Part shown: positions 24,676-33,680 of the stretch, piece by piece | Layout: every line of letters starts with the position of its first letter | Numbering within the stretch: position 1 is the first letter of the stretch | Assembly: GCF_944390845.1 (NCBI RefSeq) | Contig: NZ_CALXRM010000029.1 | Span: 1 to 37,758, forward strand | DNA length: 37,758 nucleotides | Source: an uncultured Brachyspira sp. | GTDB lineage: Bacteria > Spirochaetota > Brachyspiria > Brachyspirales > Brachyspiraceae | Direction of reading: 5' to 3' | Program-made: the position numbers and the translations under genes | Notes under the pieces: generated by a model | Database searches by the model: none | What the model saw: only the letters and a program-made list of their open reading frames with translations | What the model was told of the DNA's origin: nothing

Positions 24676-25038
24676 AATAAAAAATCAATACAATATATAC
24701 AATTCATAAAAACAATTTTTAATATCTTAAAATATTACAACTTAAAAAATTTCACTAAAGTCTAGCTATTTTTATATGATAAATTATCATAATTTTATAT
24801 TTTATAAAAATAACAAATCATATAATTATATAATAATCAAGTTATAAAAAAGTTAAAATACTGAAATATATAAAAATGATTATAAAAAATTCTTCAAAAT
24901 ATTAAATAATATACAAAATTTTAAGTACCAAATATCAACATAACATAATAAAAAAACATATATAAAATGTAAATAATGCAAATTAATTAAGAATTTTAGT
25001 CATATAATTGTTATGAATATGTAAAAATGTCATTTTAC

Positions 25039-25066
25039 TTGATTTAAGAAAATAAATTTATATACT
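25039..25066 (+). promoter_or_regulatory. Probable promoter of mglBAC (third copy)
   Basis: TTGATT (25039-25044), 16-bp spacer, TATACT (25061-25066). The leader is about 35 nt with AAGGAG before the ATG. Confidence 0.6.
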
Positions 25067-25108
25067 AATTAGGTAGAGAATATTAATTAATTTAAGGAGT
25101 TTTCTAAT

Positions 25109-26164
25109 ATGAAAAAATCACTTATCGTTACTGGAGCATTATTAGTAATGACTTCAATTTTCGCAATCTCATGTGGTGGCGGATCTTCTTCTTCTTCTTC
25201 AGCTGCTGCTAACGGTCCTACTATCGGTGTAACAATTTACCGTTATGACGATAACTTTATGTCTTTCTATAGAAGAAACATTGAAAGTAGAATCAGCGGA
25301 AAAGCTAATCTAATTATCAATGACTCTCAAAACAACCAAGCTCAACAAAATGACCAAGTTGATGTAATGATTCAAAAAGATGCTAAAGCTTTAGCTATTA
25401 ACTTAGTAGACCCACAAGCTGCTCAAACTATAATAGACAAAGCTAAAACTAAAAATATACCTGTTGTATTCTTCAACAAACAGCCTAGTGCTCAAGCTAT
25501 GGCTAGCTATGATAAAACTTGGTATGTAGGTACTACTCCTGAAGAATCTGGAGATATGCAAGGACAAGTTGTTGTAGACACTTGGAAAGCTAATCCAACT
25601 TGGGACAAAAACGGTGATGGTGTTATACAGTATGTATTATTAAAAGGTGAACCAGGCCACCCAGATGCTGAAGCTAGAACTAGTCACGTTACTTTATTCA
25701 TCACTAACAACGGTTTAAAAATCGAAAGATTAGAACCAGAACAAACAGCTATGTGGGATACTGCAAAAGCTAAAGATATAGTTGATGCTTGGATGCAAAA
25801 ACATGGTGATAAAATAGAATATATTTTCTGTAACAATGACGCTATGGCTTTAGGTGCTTTACAGTCTGTACAGTCTTTAGGTTACAACAAAGAAGGCGAT
25901 ACTACTAAATATGTACCTATAGTTGGTGTTGACGCTATTCCAGAAATGATCAACGAAATCAAAAAAGGAACTGTAGTTGGTTCAGTTCTTAATGACCCAG
26001 TTGGACAATCTCAAGCTCTAGTTGACATTACATTAAATGTTGCTGCTGGTAAAGATCCTTTAGATGGAACTACTTGGACTTTAGACGAAGTTAAAGCTGT
26101 TCGCGTTCCTTATGTTCCTATAACTAAAAATAATGTAAATGTTGCTGAAGAAGCATACAAATAA
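25109..26164 (+). CDS. mglB: MglB galactose/glucose-binding lipoprotein (main copy)
   Basis: 351 residues. Lipobox FAISCG followed by a Gly/Ser linker marks a surface- or membrane-anchored lipoprotein. All pocket elements of galactose-binding protein are kept: YRYDDNFMSF, FFNKQP, Ca loop DKNGDGVIQ, GEPGHPDAEARTS, AMWDTAKA, CNNDAM, GVDAIP and VLNDP. Codons shift toward AAC, ATC, GCT and ACT, unlike the first copy, indicating very high expression. This is the copy directly joined to mglA and mglC. It probably arose with the upstream copies by tandem duplication. Confidence 0.95.
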   Translation: MKKSLIVTGALLVMTSIFAISCGGGSSSSSSAAANGPTIGVTIYRYDDNFMSFYRRNIESRISGKANLIINDSQNNQAQQNDQVDVMIQKDAKALAINLVDPQAAQTIIDKAKTKNIPVVFFNKQPSAQAMASYDKTWYVGTTPEESGDMQGQVVVDTWKANPTWDKNGDGVIQYVLLKGEPGHPDAEARTSHVTLFITNNGLKIERLEPEQTAMWDTAKAKDIVDAWMQKHGDKIEYIFCNNDAMALGALQSVQSLGYNKEGDTTKYVPIVGVDAIPEMINEIKKGTVVGSVLNDPVGQSQALVDITLNVAAGKDPLDGTTWTLDEVKAVRVPYVPITKNNVNVAEEAYK

Positions 26165-26183
26165 TAAATAATTTATTTTTGAT

Positions 26184-26216
26184 AAACAGGGATATTTAAA
26201 CAAATATCCCTGTTTT
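26184..26216 (+). terminator. Intra-operon attenuator hairpin between mglB and mglA
   Basis: AAACAGGGATATTT (26184-26197) pairs perfectly with AAATATCCCTGTTT (26202-26215), 14 bp with a 4-nt loop, but only a short T-run follows. A leaky terminator here would give many binding proteins per transporter, and would protect the mglB message end. Confidence 0.7.
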
Positions 26217-26253
26217 GTAAATAGGTATTTGTAATTTATTGAGGTTTTTAATA

Positions 26254-27756
26254 ATGGATAATAAAAAGATTGTTCTTGAAATGAAAGGTATTTCAAAGTC
26301 TTTTCCAGGTGTTAAGGCATTGGATAATGTACAACTCACTGTAAAAGAAGGCGAAGTTGTTGCCCTTATGGGTGAAAACGGAGCTGGAAAATCCACTTTA
26401 ATGAAATGTTTATTTGGTATATATCGTAAAGATAGCGGAGAAATATTTTTAGATGGTAAAGAAGTTAATTTCACTTCTCCTAAACAAGCATTAAATAATG
26501 GTGTAGCAATGGTTCACCAAGAACTTAACCAAGTTAGACAGAGAAATATACAAGATAATATTTGGCTTGGTAAGTACCCAACTAAATTTGGAATTGTTGA
26601 TGAAAAGAAAATGTATGACGATACTAAAGCAATTTTTGATGATTTAGAAATACCTCTAGATCCAAGGACAAAAGTATCTACTTTGTCTGTATCAGAAATG
26701 CAAATGGTTGAAATCGCAAAAGCTGTTTCTTACAATTCTAAAATATTAGTATTAGATGAGCCTACAAGTTCTCTTACTGAAAAGGAAGTAGCTAAATTAT
26801 TCAAAATTATTAGAAAGCTTCAAAGCAGAGGTGTTGGAATGGTTTATATTTCACACAAAATGGAAGAAATTCTACAGATCTCTAATGAAGTTACTATAAT
26901 GAGAGACGGTAAATATGTTGCTACAACTCCTGCTAAAGAATTAACTACTGATATGATAATTAAACAAATGGTAGGTAGAGATTTAACTAATCGTTTCCCA
27001 GAAAAAACTAATGTCCCTGGTGAAGATATATTAGAAATTAAAAATTTCACTGCTTTCTATCAGCCTTCTCTTAAAGATGTTAATTTTAGTGTAAGAAAAG
27101 GTGAAGTATTCGGTATAGCCGGTCTTGTTGGTGCTAAAAGAACTGAAGTACTAGAAAGTATATTTGGTATGAGAACTATATCTTCTGGAACTGTTATAAA
27201 AATGGGAAAAGAAGTTAATAATTCTTCTACTAGAAAAGCTATAAGAAATGGTTTTGCTTTGGTTACAGAAGAAAGAAGACAAACAGGTATATTTGGCATG
27301 TTATCTATTAATTTCAATTCTATAATAGCAAATATAGACCATTATAAAAATAAATTCGGATTCTTAGATGATAAAAATATGCATGAAGACACAAAATGGG
27401 TAATAGATAGTATGCAGGTAAAAACTCCTTCTGAGAAAACTGCTATACAATCATTATCCGGTGGTAATCAGCAAAAAGTTATTTTAGGAAGATGGCTTTT
27501 AAGCAAACCTGATATTCTTATGCTTGATGAGCCTACAAGAGGTATAGACGTTGGTGCTAAGTATGATATATATAGACTTATTATTGACTTAGCTACTGTT
27601 GGAAAAGCTGTAATAGTGGTTAGCTCTGAAATGCCTGAGTTACTTGGTATAACTGATAGAATTATGGTTATGAGTAATGGTAGAGTAGCTGGTATTGTAG
27701 AAACTAAAAATACTAATCAAGAAGAAATTATGGCATTGTCTGCTAAATATTTATAA
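26254..27756 (+). CDS. mglA: MglA galactose/methyl-galactoside ABC transporter ATPase
   Basis: 500 residues, tandem-ATPase subunit of sugar importers. First half: Walker [10 protein letters not shown], signature-like [14 protein letters not shown], Walker [12 protein letters not shown]. Second half: degenerate Walker [10 protein letters not shown], intact signature [15 protein letters not shown] and Walker [16 protein letters not shown] degenerate second P-loop is usual in MglA/RbsA proteins. The start is placed at ATG 26254, with GAGG 9 nt upstream, rather than an in-frame TTG five codons earlier. It follows mglB through the attenuator and leads into mglC with a 21-nt gap. Confidence 0.95.
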   Translation: MDNKKIVLEMKGISKSFPGVKALDNVQLTVKEGEVVALMGENGAGKSTLMKCLFGIYRKDSGEIFLDGKEVNFTSPKQALNNGVAMVHQELNQVRQRNIQDNIWLGKYPTKFGIVDEKKMYDDTKAIFDDLEIPLDPRTKVSTLSVSEMQMVEIAKAVSYNSKILVLDEPTSSLTEKEVAKLFKIIRKLQSRGVGMVYISHKMEEILQISNEVTIMRDGKYVATTPAKELTTDMIIKQMVGRDLTNRFPEKTNVPGEDILEIKNFTAFYQPSLKDVNFSVRKGEVFGIAGLVGAKRTEVLESIFGMRTISSGTVIKMGKEVNNSSTRKAIRNGFALVTEERRQTGIFGMLSINFNSIIANIDHYKNKFGFLDDKNMHEDTKWVIDSMQVKTPSEKTAIQSLSGGNQQKVILGRWLLSKPDILMLDEPTRGIDVGAKYDIYRLIIDLATVGKAVIVVSSEMPELLGITDRIMVMSNGRVAGIVETKNTNQEEIMALSAKYL

Positions 27757-27777
27757 TTTAATTAAAAAGGAAGAATT

Positions 27778-28800
27778 ATGGACAAGAATAAAATAAACGT
27801 TAAAACTATTAAATCATTTATATTAAACAATGCTATATTCGCAGCATTACTTATAATACTTATAGGTATTATCATTAAAGAACCTACTTTTTTTAGGCTT
27901 AGCAACTTCTTAAACATATTTGCTCAAGCTTCTACTCGTATGATAATAGCTGTTGGTATTGGTACTCTTTTAGTAACTCAAGGTAACGACTTAGGTGCTG
28001 GTAGAGCTGTTGGACTTGCTGCTGTTGTAAGTGCTTCTCTTTTACAATCTACTACTAACCCTACTAGAATGTATCCTGATTTACCTGTACTTCCTGTTAT
28101 ATTACCTATACTTTTAGTTATGCTTATACTTATGGTATTTGGTCTTATCAACGGTTTCATCATTTCTAAATTATATGTAACTCCATTTATTGCTACTTTA
28201 GGTATGCAGCTTATTCTTTATGGTGTAACAAGTACTTATTTTGACAGACCTCCTTATGGTGCTCAGCCTATCGGAGGACTTGATCCTAGATTTACTAATT
28301 TAGCTCAAGGCGGTATTAAATTAGGAAGTTATACTATTTCATACTTAATCATATTTGCTGTCATAATAACTGCCATAATGTGGGTTATTTGGAATAAAAC
28401 TAAATTAGGTAAGAACATATTTGCTGTTGGAGGAAACCCTGAAGCAGCTGCTGTTTCTGGTGTAAATATTCCTGTTACTCTTATGATAGTTTACACTATG
28501 GCTGGTGCTTTATATGGTATAGCTGGTTCATTAGAGGTTGCTCGTGTTGGTTCTGCTACTAACAACTTAGGTAACGGTTACGAACTTGATGCTATTGCTG
28601 CTTGTGTAGTTGGTGGTGTTTCTTTCTCTGGCGGTATTGGTTCTATATTAGGTATTGTATCTGGTGTATTAATATTCCAAGTTATTAACTATGGTATGTC
28701 ATTTGTTGGTATTTCTCCATACATGCAATACATAATTAAAGGTGCTATCATTATAGCTGCTGTTGCTGTTGATACACAAAAATATTTGAAAAAAGTATGA
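27778..28800 (+). CDS. mglC: MglC galactose ABC transporter permease
   Basis: 340 residues with about ten membrane segments, forming the membrane channel for the sugar delivered by MglB. Typical family blocks: GIGTLLVTQGNDLGAGRAVGLAA, NGFIISKLYVTPFIATLGMQLILYG, GKNIFAVGGNPEAAAVSGVN and CVVGGVSFSGGIGSILG. AAGGAAG precedes the ATG. It is the last known gene of the mgl operon, and a small membrane peptide gene begins 10 nt after its stop. Confidence 0.95.
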   Translation: MDKNKINVKTIKSFILNNAIFAALLIILIGIIIKEPTFFRLSNFLNIFAQASTRMIIAVGIGTLLVTQGNDLGAGRAVGLAAVVSASLLQSTTNPTRMYPDLPVLPVILPILLVMLILMVFGLINGFIISKLYVTPFIATLGMQLILYGVTSTYFDRPPYGAQPIGGLDPRFTNLAQGGIKLGSYTISYLIIFAVIITAIMWVIWNKTKLGKNIFAVGGNPEAAAVSGVNIPVTLMIVYTMAGALYGIAGSLEVARVGSATNNLGNGYELDAIAACVVGGVSFSGGIGSILGIVSGVLIFQVINYGMSFVGISPYMQYIIKGAIIIAAVAVDTQKYLKKV

Positions 28801-28810
28801 TGAGTCTATT

Positions 28811-28966
28811 ATGGAAAATAATAATAACGATCCTTTTAGAAGAGAATTTAATAAAAAGGAAACTAGAAGACGTACTTTGAAATCTTGGATATTCCTTGGT
28901 TTTATAGTGATGATATTTCTAGTAGCTGAGTTTATAAGATACATAATGAGTATAATTTACAATTAA
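28811..28966 (+). CDS. Small single-pass membrane peptide at the end of the mgl operon
   Basis: 51 codons. The N-terminal half is polar and basic (MENNNNDPFRREFNKKETRR), then one transmembrane helix (about residues 26-45, WIFLGFIVMIFLVAEFI) and a short tail. A positive-inside rule predicts N-terminus in the cytoplasm. It starts 10 nt after mglC, has only a weak TGATGAG ribosome-binding site and is followed at once by the operon terminator, so it is inside the mgl transcript. Too short for most gene finders. A role as an accessory peptide of MglAC is inference from position; similarity to a known family is not recognised. Confidence 0.65.
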   Translation: MENNNNDPFRREFNKKETRRRTLKSWIFLGFIVMIFLVAEFIRYIMSIIYN

Positions 28967-28973
28967 AAATAAT

Positions 28974-29007
28974 AAGGGCTGTACTTAATTTTAAGTATGG
29001 CCCTTTT
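28974..29007 (+). terminator. Terminator of the mgl operon
   Basis: AAGGGCTGTACTTAA and TTAAGTATGGCCCTT pair with two G-U pairs, followed by T-rich sequence. Confidence 0.85.
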
Positions 29008-29028
29008 TATATATAAAACTTCTTTTAA

Positions 29029-29354
29029 TTCTCCCACCTTTTTCTACATCACTGTATTCTTAATTCTAATTCATATTACATTTTTTATTTTAGATAGAAT
29101 TTTTAGCACCCACCCAAGTGTTAATTATATTAGAACTTCATTTAACGCACGGTAAACTAATTTATAATATAATAATAATTTGAATAAAAATTAAATCTAT
29201 ATTCTTAATTTGATTCTGCGTGCGGTTAATAAACAATAAATTTAAATAAATCTTGGGCGGGAAGTTAAAATAACAATAAAAATTTCAGAAGAAAAATAAT
29301 ACAAAAATATCAGAATAGTATTGAAAGTATAAAGGGCGGGCAAGTGTAATTAAA
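29029..29354 (+). repeat. Nested inverted-repeat element, copy B
   Basis: It fills the gap between the mgl terminator and the sdaAA terminator. Arms: TCTCCCACCTTT (about 29030), TTTAGCACCCACCCAAG (29103), TTTAACGCACGGT (about 29151), CTGCGTGCGGTTAA (about 29216), CTTGGGCGGG (about 29252) and AAAGGGCGGGCAAGTGTAATT (29332-29352). It is the reverse complement of copy A in arrangement. The outermost left arm is the most diverged. No coding potential. Confidence 0.85.
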
Positions 29355-29373
29355 ATTGAAAGTATATATTTAT

Positions 29374-29407
29374 AAAAAAAGCCTACAAAAATATTTGTAA
29401 GCTTTTT
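29374..29407 (-). terminator. Terminator of the sdaAB-sdaAA operon
   Basis: On the minus strand AAAAAGC(T)TACAAA and TTTGTAG(G)GC-type arms pair around a short loop, followed by T7. Confidence 0.7.
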
Positions 29408-29430
29408 ATAATACACAAAAATTATTTATT

Positions 29431-30312
29431 TTATTTATTTATTTTTCCTAAAAGTTTTTCTGCAATAGCACGTCCGGTAGGAGTATTAGCAAGTCCCCCT
29501 TGAGAAGTCTCTCTGAATCTTTCGTCCATTCCTTCTCCAACCTCTTTCATAGCAAGTACAACCTCATCAGCAGGAATAACGCTTTTAAATCCAGCACAAG
29601 CCAATTCAGCAGAAACTATAGCATGTACAGATGACATAATATTTTTACTCATACATGGCACTTCAACGAACCCTGCCACAGGATCACATACTAAACCAAG
29701 TATAGCAGATAAAGACAAAGCAAAAGCATTAGCACATTGTTCAGGAGTACCGCCCATAATCTCAGCACAAGCACAAGCAGCCATAGCAGCAGCACTTCCG
29801 CATTCAGCCTGACATCCGCCGCCAGCACCAGCAAATGTAGCTACTTGGGCAATTATATCAGCAAGTCCAGCAGCTGTAAACATTGATTGTACTATATCTT
29901 CTCTTTTGTATCCTCTATTTTCACATACAGTTAAAACGGCCGGCATTATTCCGCAGCTTCCCGCTGTAGGAGCCGCTATTATTTTACCCATACAAGCATT
30001 ATATCCGCTAACGGCCATTGCTGCAGTTACAACCTCACCTACTGTTTCACCTAATATACTTTTTTTAGATTTATAAAATTTTTCTACTATTTCAACACAT
30101 TCATTCTGCAAACCTGTTACAAAATTAAATTTTTCTTTTTTTCCATTTTCAACAGATTCTCTCATTATATCATAATAACTTGACATCTTATCTATAATAA
30201 CTTGTCTGTCAATTTTTTCGCTTCTAGCTTCTATATCTATTACTATATCACTTATTTTTTTATTTTGTTCTGTAGCCAAAACCACTAATGATTCTATAGA
30301 TTTTATATCCAT
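29431..30312 (-). CDS. sdaAA: L-serine dehydratase, Fe-S alpha subunit
   Basis: Deaminates L-serine to pyruvate and ammonia using an oxygen-sensitive [4Fe-4S] cluster; works with the beta subunit upstream. 293 residues, normal for the alpha chain. Conserved blocks: AAPTAGSCGIMPAVL (113-127), GGCQAECGSAAAMAACA (165-181) and GLVCDPVAGFVEVPC (206-220). Cys167, Cys209 and Cys220 have the spacing (42 and 11) of the three cluster ligands I recall from the Legionella enzyme. Many further Cys surround them. It begins 21 nt after sdaAB. Serine breakdown suits an amino-acid fermenter. Confidence 0.95.
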   Translation of the reverse strand: MDIKSIESLVVLATEQNKKISDIVIDIEARSEKIDRQVIIDKMSSYYDIMRESVENGKKEKFNFVTGLQNECVEIVEKFYKSKKSILGETVGEVVTAAMAVSGYNACMGKIIAAPTAGSCGIMPAVLTVCENRGYKREDIVQSMFTAAGLADIIAQVATFAGAGGGCQAECGSAAAMAACACAEIMGGTPEQCANAFALSLSAILGLVCDPVAGFVEVPCMSKNIMSSVHAIVSAELACAGFKSVIPADEVVLAMKEVGEGMDERFRETSQGGLANTPTGRAIAEKLLGKINK

Positions 30313-30333
30313 ACTTTAAACTCCATATTATTT

Positions 30334-31008
30334 TTAATATAATTTATCTAAAAATACGAAATCTCTTATATTTTCTATACTTCTTATTTTATTCTCAATT
30401 TCTTTAGATATAACATTAGTCATTCCTATAACGATAATAGCATACCCTCTATTAGGACCTTCAAACTGAGGAGTTACACTCATATTTTCAATATTAATAT
30501 CATTTTCAAATATAATAGAAGTAACTTGAGCTATGATGCCAGGAACATCTTTATTTACTATAGCAATAGTAGGAAAATCACCTTTATAATGCACCTCAAT
30601 ACCATTAACTTTATCAAGAACTATAGAACCGCCTCCAATAGAAGAAGCTAAAATATTAGCCTCGTTAGTATCTCCCTTTACTTCAATATAAACACTATTA
30701 GGGTGAAAAGCATCTCTTAATGTTGTAGGTATGAATTCATATTTAAGATTAGCTTTCTCAGCATAAGAATAACTATCTCTAAGTTTAGGATCATCTGTTT
30801 CAAAACCTAAAAGTCCAGCTAATAGCGCCTTGTCTGTTCCATGACCTTTCCAAGTCAAAGCAAAAGAACCATGAAGATATATCTTTGCTTCCCTTACATC
30901 TTCTCCCAAAATTTTTTTAGCAAGTTTTCCTATACGGCATGCTCCTGCAGTATGTGAACTTGAAGGACCTATCATAACAGGACCTATTATATCAAATAAT
31001 GTAGCCAT
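30334..31008 (-). CDS. sdaAB: L-serine dehydratase, beta subunit (with ACT domain)
   Basis: 224 residues from the ATG at 31008. The N-terminal catalytic part carries LFDIIGPVMIGPSSSHTAGACRIG, with SSSHTAG contributing to the active site together with the alpha chain. The C-terminal part is an ACT domain (IAIVNKDVPGIIAQVTSIIFENDINIENMSV), often a serine-sensing module. An in-frame ATG 11 codons upstream exists at 31041, but the 31008 start has AGGAG about 8 nt before it and matches the family N-terminus. It is first in a two-gene operon with sdaAA. Confidence 0.95.
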   Translation of the reverse strand: MATLFDIIGPVMIGPSSSHTAGACRIGKLAKKILGEDVREAKIYLHGSFALTWKGHGTDKALLAGLLGFETDDPKLRDSYSYAEKANLKYEFIPTTLRDAFHPNSVYIEVKGDTNEANILASSIGGGSIVLDKVNGIEVHYKGDFPTIAIVNKDVPGIIAQVTSIIFENDINIENMSVTPQFEGPNRGYAIIVIGMTNVISKEIENKIRSIENIRDFVFLDKLY

Positions 31009-31210
31009 AAAATTCCTCCATTTATTAATATAATTTAACATAATAAATAATTTTTGAATACATTTTTTATAATTTTATTAACCAAAAAATAAAAAAATAA
31101 TGATATTTTTGTAACCTATTTTAAAATTATTTTCATTAATTAAATATCTTTTTATTTAAACTTTATATATCAATATACAATAGAAATTCTAAATTACAAA
31201 ATAAATTTTA

Positions 31211-31532
31211 TTTACATACCCCGCCCTTTATTATTTATAACTATATTTTGAATTCCAATTTAATTATATTTTATACTTTAATCAGAATTTTTAGCACCCA
31301 CCCAAGTGTTAATTATATTGTGAATTCATTTAACGCACGGTGAACTAAATTTATAATATAATAAAATTTGAATTAAAAATAAATCTATATTTTTAAGCTT
31401 ATTCTGCGTGCGGTCAATATACAATAAATTAAAAAAATTGGGCGGGCATTTAAAATATATATAAAATCAAAAAAGAAAAATAACATCAAAATACCCGAAA
31501 GATTAAAAGGATATAGGGCGGGACAATACAAA
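31211..31532 (+). repeat. Nested inverted-repeat element, copy C (most complete)
   Basis: Lies upstream of sdaAB and upstream of the TPR gene. Arms: ACCCCGCCCTTTA (31218), TTTAGCACCCACCCAAG (about 31289), TTTAACGCACGGTGAACTAA (about 31329), CTGCGTGCGGTCAATA (about 31403), TTGGGCGGGC (about 31437) and AGGGCGGG (31515). Spacing between arms matches copies A and B. The rest of the gap (31533-31786) is AT-rich with no gene I can support. Confidence 0.85.
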
Positions 31533-31786
31533 TAGAACATTAATTAAAAATTATTATATAATTAAAAAAAGCAGTTTTTATATCTTCTGATATAATCAGC
31601 AATTACTAAAAATACTTTAGGATTATAAAATGAGACCATTAAAGATTTTAATAAAGCTAAAGAATTATAGCTGAATTGATTTTATAAAAGTATAAATTAA
31701 TTTAAATAATTTAAAACTATATTGAAAATATAAATAAATTCTTTATAATCATTGTACAAGTATATAAAAAAATGGAATTTTAATTT

Positions 31787-33571
31787 ATGAAAAAGATTAA
31801 ATTTAATTTACAAATTAACGGAAAAACTTGCTTTAATATAGAACAATTAAGGGATAACTTCAATATTAATGATGTCGTTGAACTTTTTGATAAAGGCGTA
31901 TTAAAAAGATGGCTTTCTATTCACAATTTAAAAGAGTTAGAAGATAAAGTTTCTTCTATAGATATAAATACAAGTTTAGATAATAAAGTAAGAGAATTAA
32001 CTTTAATATTTTTTAAAGATACCAATAAAGCAGAAGAAATAATAAAAAAATATTTTGAAGAATTAGAATTAAAAAAACAGCAGGAAACCGAGGAAGCTAA
32101 TCAATACAATTTAAGAAACTATTATGAAGAAGCCAAAAAATTATATAATGAAAAGAGATACGAAGAATCAATTGAATATTACAATAAAGCTATAGAACTA
32201 GAACCTAATAATGCATATTTATATAACAACAGAGGTAATGCTAAATTAGAATCAGAAAGATATGAAGAAGCTATTTCAGATTCATATAACAGCAGAGGAT
32301 ATGCTAAATTAGAATCAGAAAGATATGAAGAAGCTATTAAGGATTACGATAAAGCTATAGAGTTAGACCCTAATAATTCAGATTCATATAACAGCAGAGG
32401 ATATGCTAAATTAGAATCAGAAAGATATGAAGAAGCTATTAAAGATTATAATAAGGCTATAGAATTAAATCCTAATAATGCATATTACTATAATGACAGA
32501 GGAAATGCTGAATATAAATTAAAAAGATATGAAGAAGCTATTAAAGATTATGATAAAGCTATAGAATTGAATCCTAATCATGAGTATTACTATGATAAAA
32601 GAGGATATACAAAAAACAAATTAGGAAGATATGAAGAAGCTATTAAAGATTATGATAAAGCTATAGAATTGAATCCTAATGATGCATATTATTATAGCAA
32701 CAGAGGTGATTCTAAAAAACAACTAGGAAGATATGAAGAAGCTATTAAAGATTATGATAAAGCTATAGAGTTAGACCCTAATAATTCAGATTCATATAAC
32801 AGCAGAGGATATGCTAAATTAGAATCAGAAAGATATGAAGAAGCTATTAAAGATTATAATAAGGCTATAGAATTAAATCCTAATAATGCATATTACTATA
32901 ATGACAGAGGAAATGCTGAATATAAATTAAAAAGATATGAAGAAGCTATTAAAGATTATGATAAAGCTATAGAATTGAATCCTAATGATGCATATTATTA
33001 TAGCAACAGAGGTGATTCTAAAAAACAACTAGGAAGATATGAAGAAGCTATTAAAGATTATGATAAAGCTATAGAGTTAGATCATAATACGGCATATTAC
33101 TATAATGACAGAGGAAATGCTAAACTTGAATTAGGAAGATGTGTTGAAGCTATTGAAGATTATGATAAATGTATTGAATTAGACCCTAATTATAACGATG
33201 CATATCACAATAGAGATATTGCACGTAAACATTTATATGGAACAAGTTCTGAATGTTTCATTACCACAGCAGTATGTTTATCTTTAGGAAAAAATGATGA
33301 CTGTGATGAATTGATGGAGTTTAGAAGATACAGGGATAATATATTAATAAATGATTATGACGGACTTCAATTAATAAAAGAATATTATAATATAGCACCA
33401 AAAATAGTAGAAAGTATTAATAAAAACAATAATAGTAAAAACATATACAAAAATATATATAAAGATTTTATTTCTGTAATATATGAAGATCTGTTAGCTA
33501 AAAATTATAAAAAAGCTAAAAATATGTATATAGATATGGTTAGAGAATTACAAAACAAATACTTAATATAA
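31787..33571 (+). CDS. Tetratricopeptide-repeat protein with C-terminal CFI-box domain
   Basis: 594 residues. An N-terminal segment (RDNFNINDVVELFDKGVLKRWLSIHNLKELEDKV, about 22-56) resembles a short domain often placed at the start of such proteins. About ten 34-residue TPR units follow (about 110-480), each close to YYYNDRGNAEYKLKRYEEAIKDYDKAIELNPN; one unit near residues 146-165 is cut to half length. The end carries CFITTAVCLSLGKNDDCDELMEFRRYRDN, which I recognise as the CFI-box C-terminal domain with conserved Cys and the following EYYNIAPKIV. TPRs bind protein partners; the partner is unknown. No signal peptide. DNA repeats show recent duplication. The start has GGAA only. Confidence 0.85.
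   Translation: MKKIKFNLQINGKTCFNIEQLRDNFNINDVVELFDKGVLKRWLSIHNLKELEDKVSSIDINTSLDNKVRELTLIFFKDTNKAEEIIKKYFEELELKKQQETEEANQYNLRNYYEEAKKLYNEKRYEESIEYYNKAIELEPNNAYLYNNRGNAKLESERYEEAISDSYNSRGYAKLESERYEEAIKDYDKAIELDPNNSDSYNSRGYAKLESERYEEAIKDYNKAIELNPNNAYYYNDRGNAEYKLKRYEEAIKDYDKAIELNPNHEYYYDKRGYTKNKLGRYEEAIKDYDKAIELNPNDAYYYSNRGDSKKQLGRYEEAIKDYDKAIELDPNNSDSYNSRGYAKLESERYEEAIKDYNKAIELNPNNAYYYNDRGNAEYKLKRYEEAIKDYDKAIELNPNDAYYYSNRGDSKKQLGRYEEAIKDYDKAIELDHNTAYYYNDRGNAKLELGRCVEAIEDYDKCIELDPNYNDAYHNRDIARKHLYGTSSECFITTAVCLSLGKNDDCDELMEFRRYRDNILINDYDGLQLIKEYYNIAPKIVESINKNNNSKNIYKNIYKDFISVIYEDLLAKNYKKAKNMYIDMVRELQNKYLI
32348..32986 (+). repeat. Exact internal duplication in the TPR gene
   Basis: 32348-32578 and 32756-32986 (231 bp) are identical by eye, offset 408 bp, which equals four 34-residue TPR units. 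A further block around 32680-32770 recurs near 32984-33075. Recent in-frame unit duplication is implied. Confidence 0.85.
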
Positions 33572-33680
33572 CATAAAAACATCTATATAAATATATATTT
33601 TTACAAATAGTTAAACTCTTTTTATAACTCGCCGATAACAAAAGAAAAAAATAAATATAAGAAGAAATTTATAATATATT

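Noticed and set aside
26239-26253. TTG start for mglA, adding five residues
   Set aside because: The TTG lies at the ribosome-binding GAGG itself; ATG 26254 is correctly spaced from it.
31009-31041. Upstream ATG for sdaAB, adding eleven residues
   Set aside because: The later ATG has a strong AGGAG and gives the family's usual N-terminus (MATLFDIIGPVMIGPSSSHT).
31628-31675. Short ORF beginning MRPLKILIKLKN upstream of the TPR gene
   Set aside because: Fourteen codons, no ribosome-binding site, no conserved context; not supportable as a gene.
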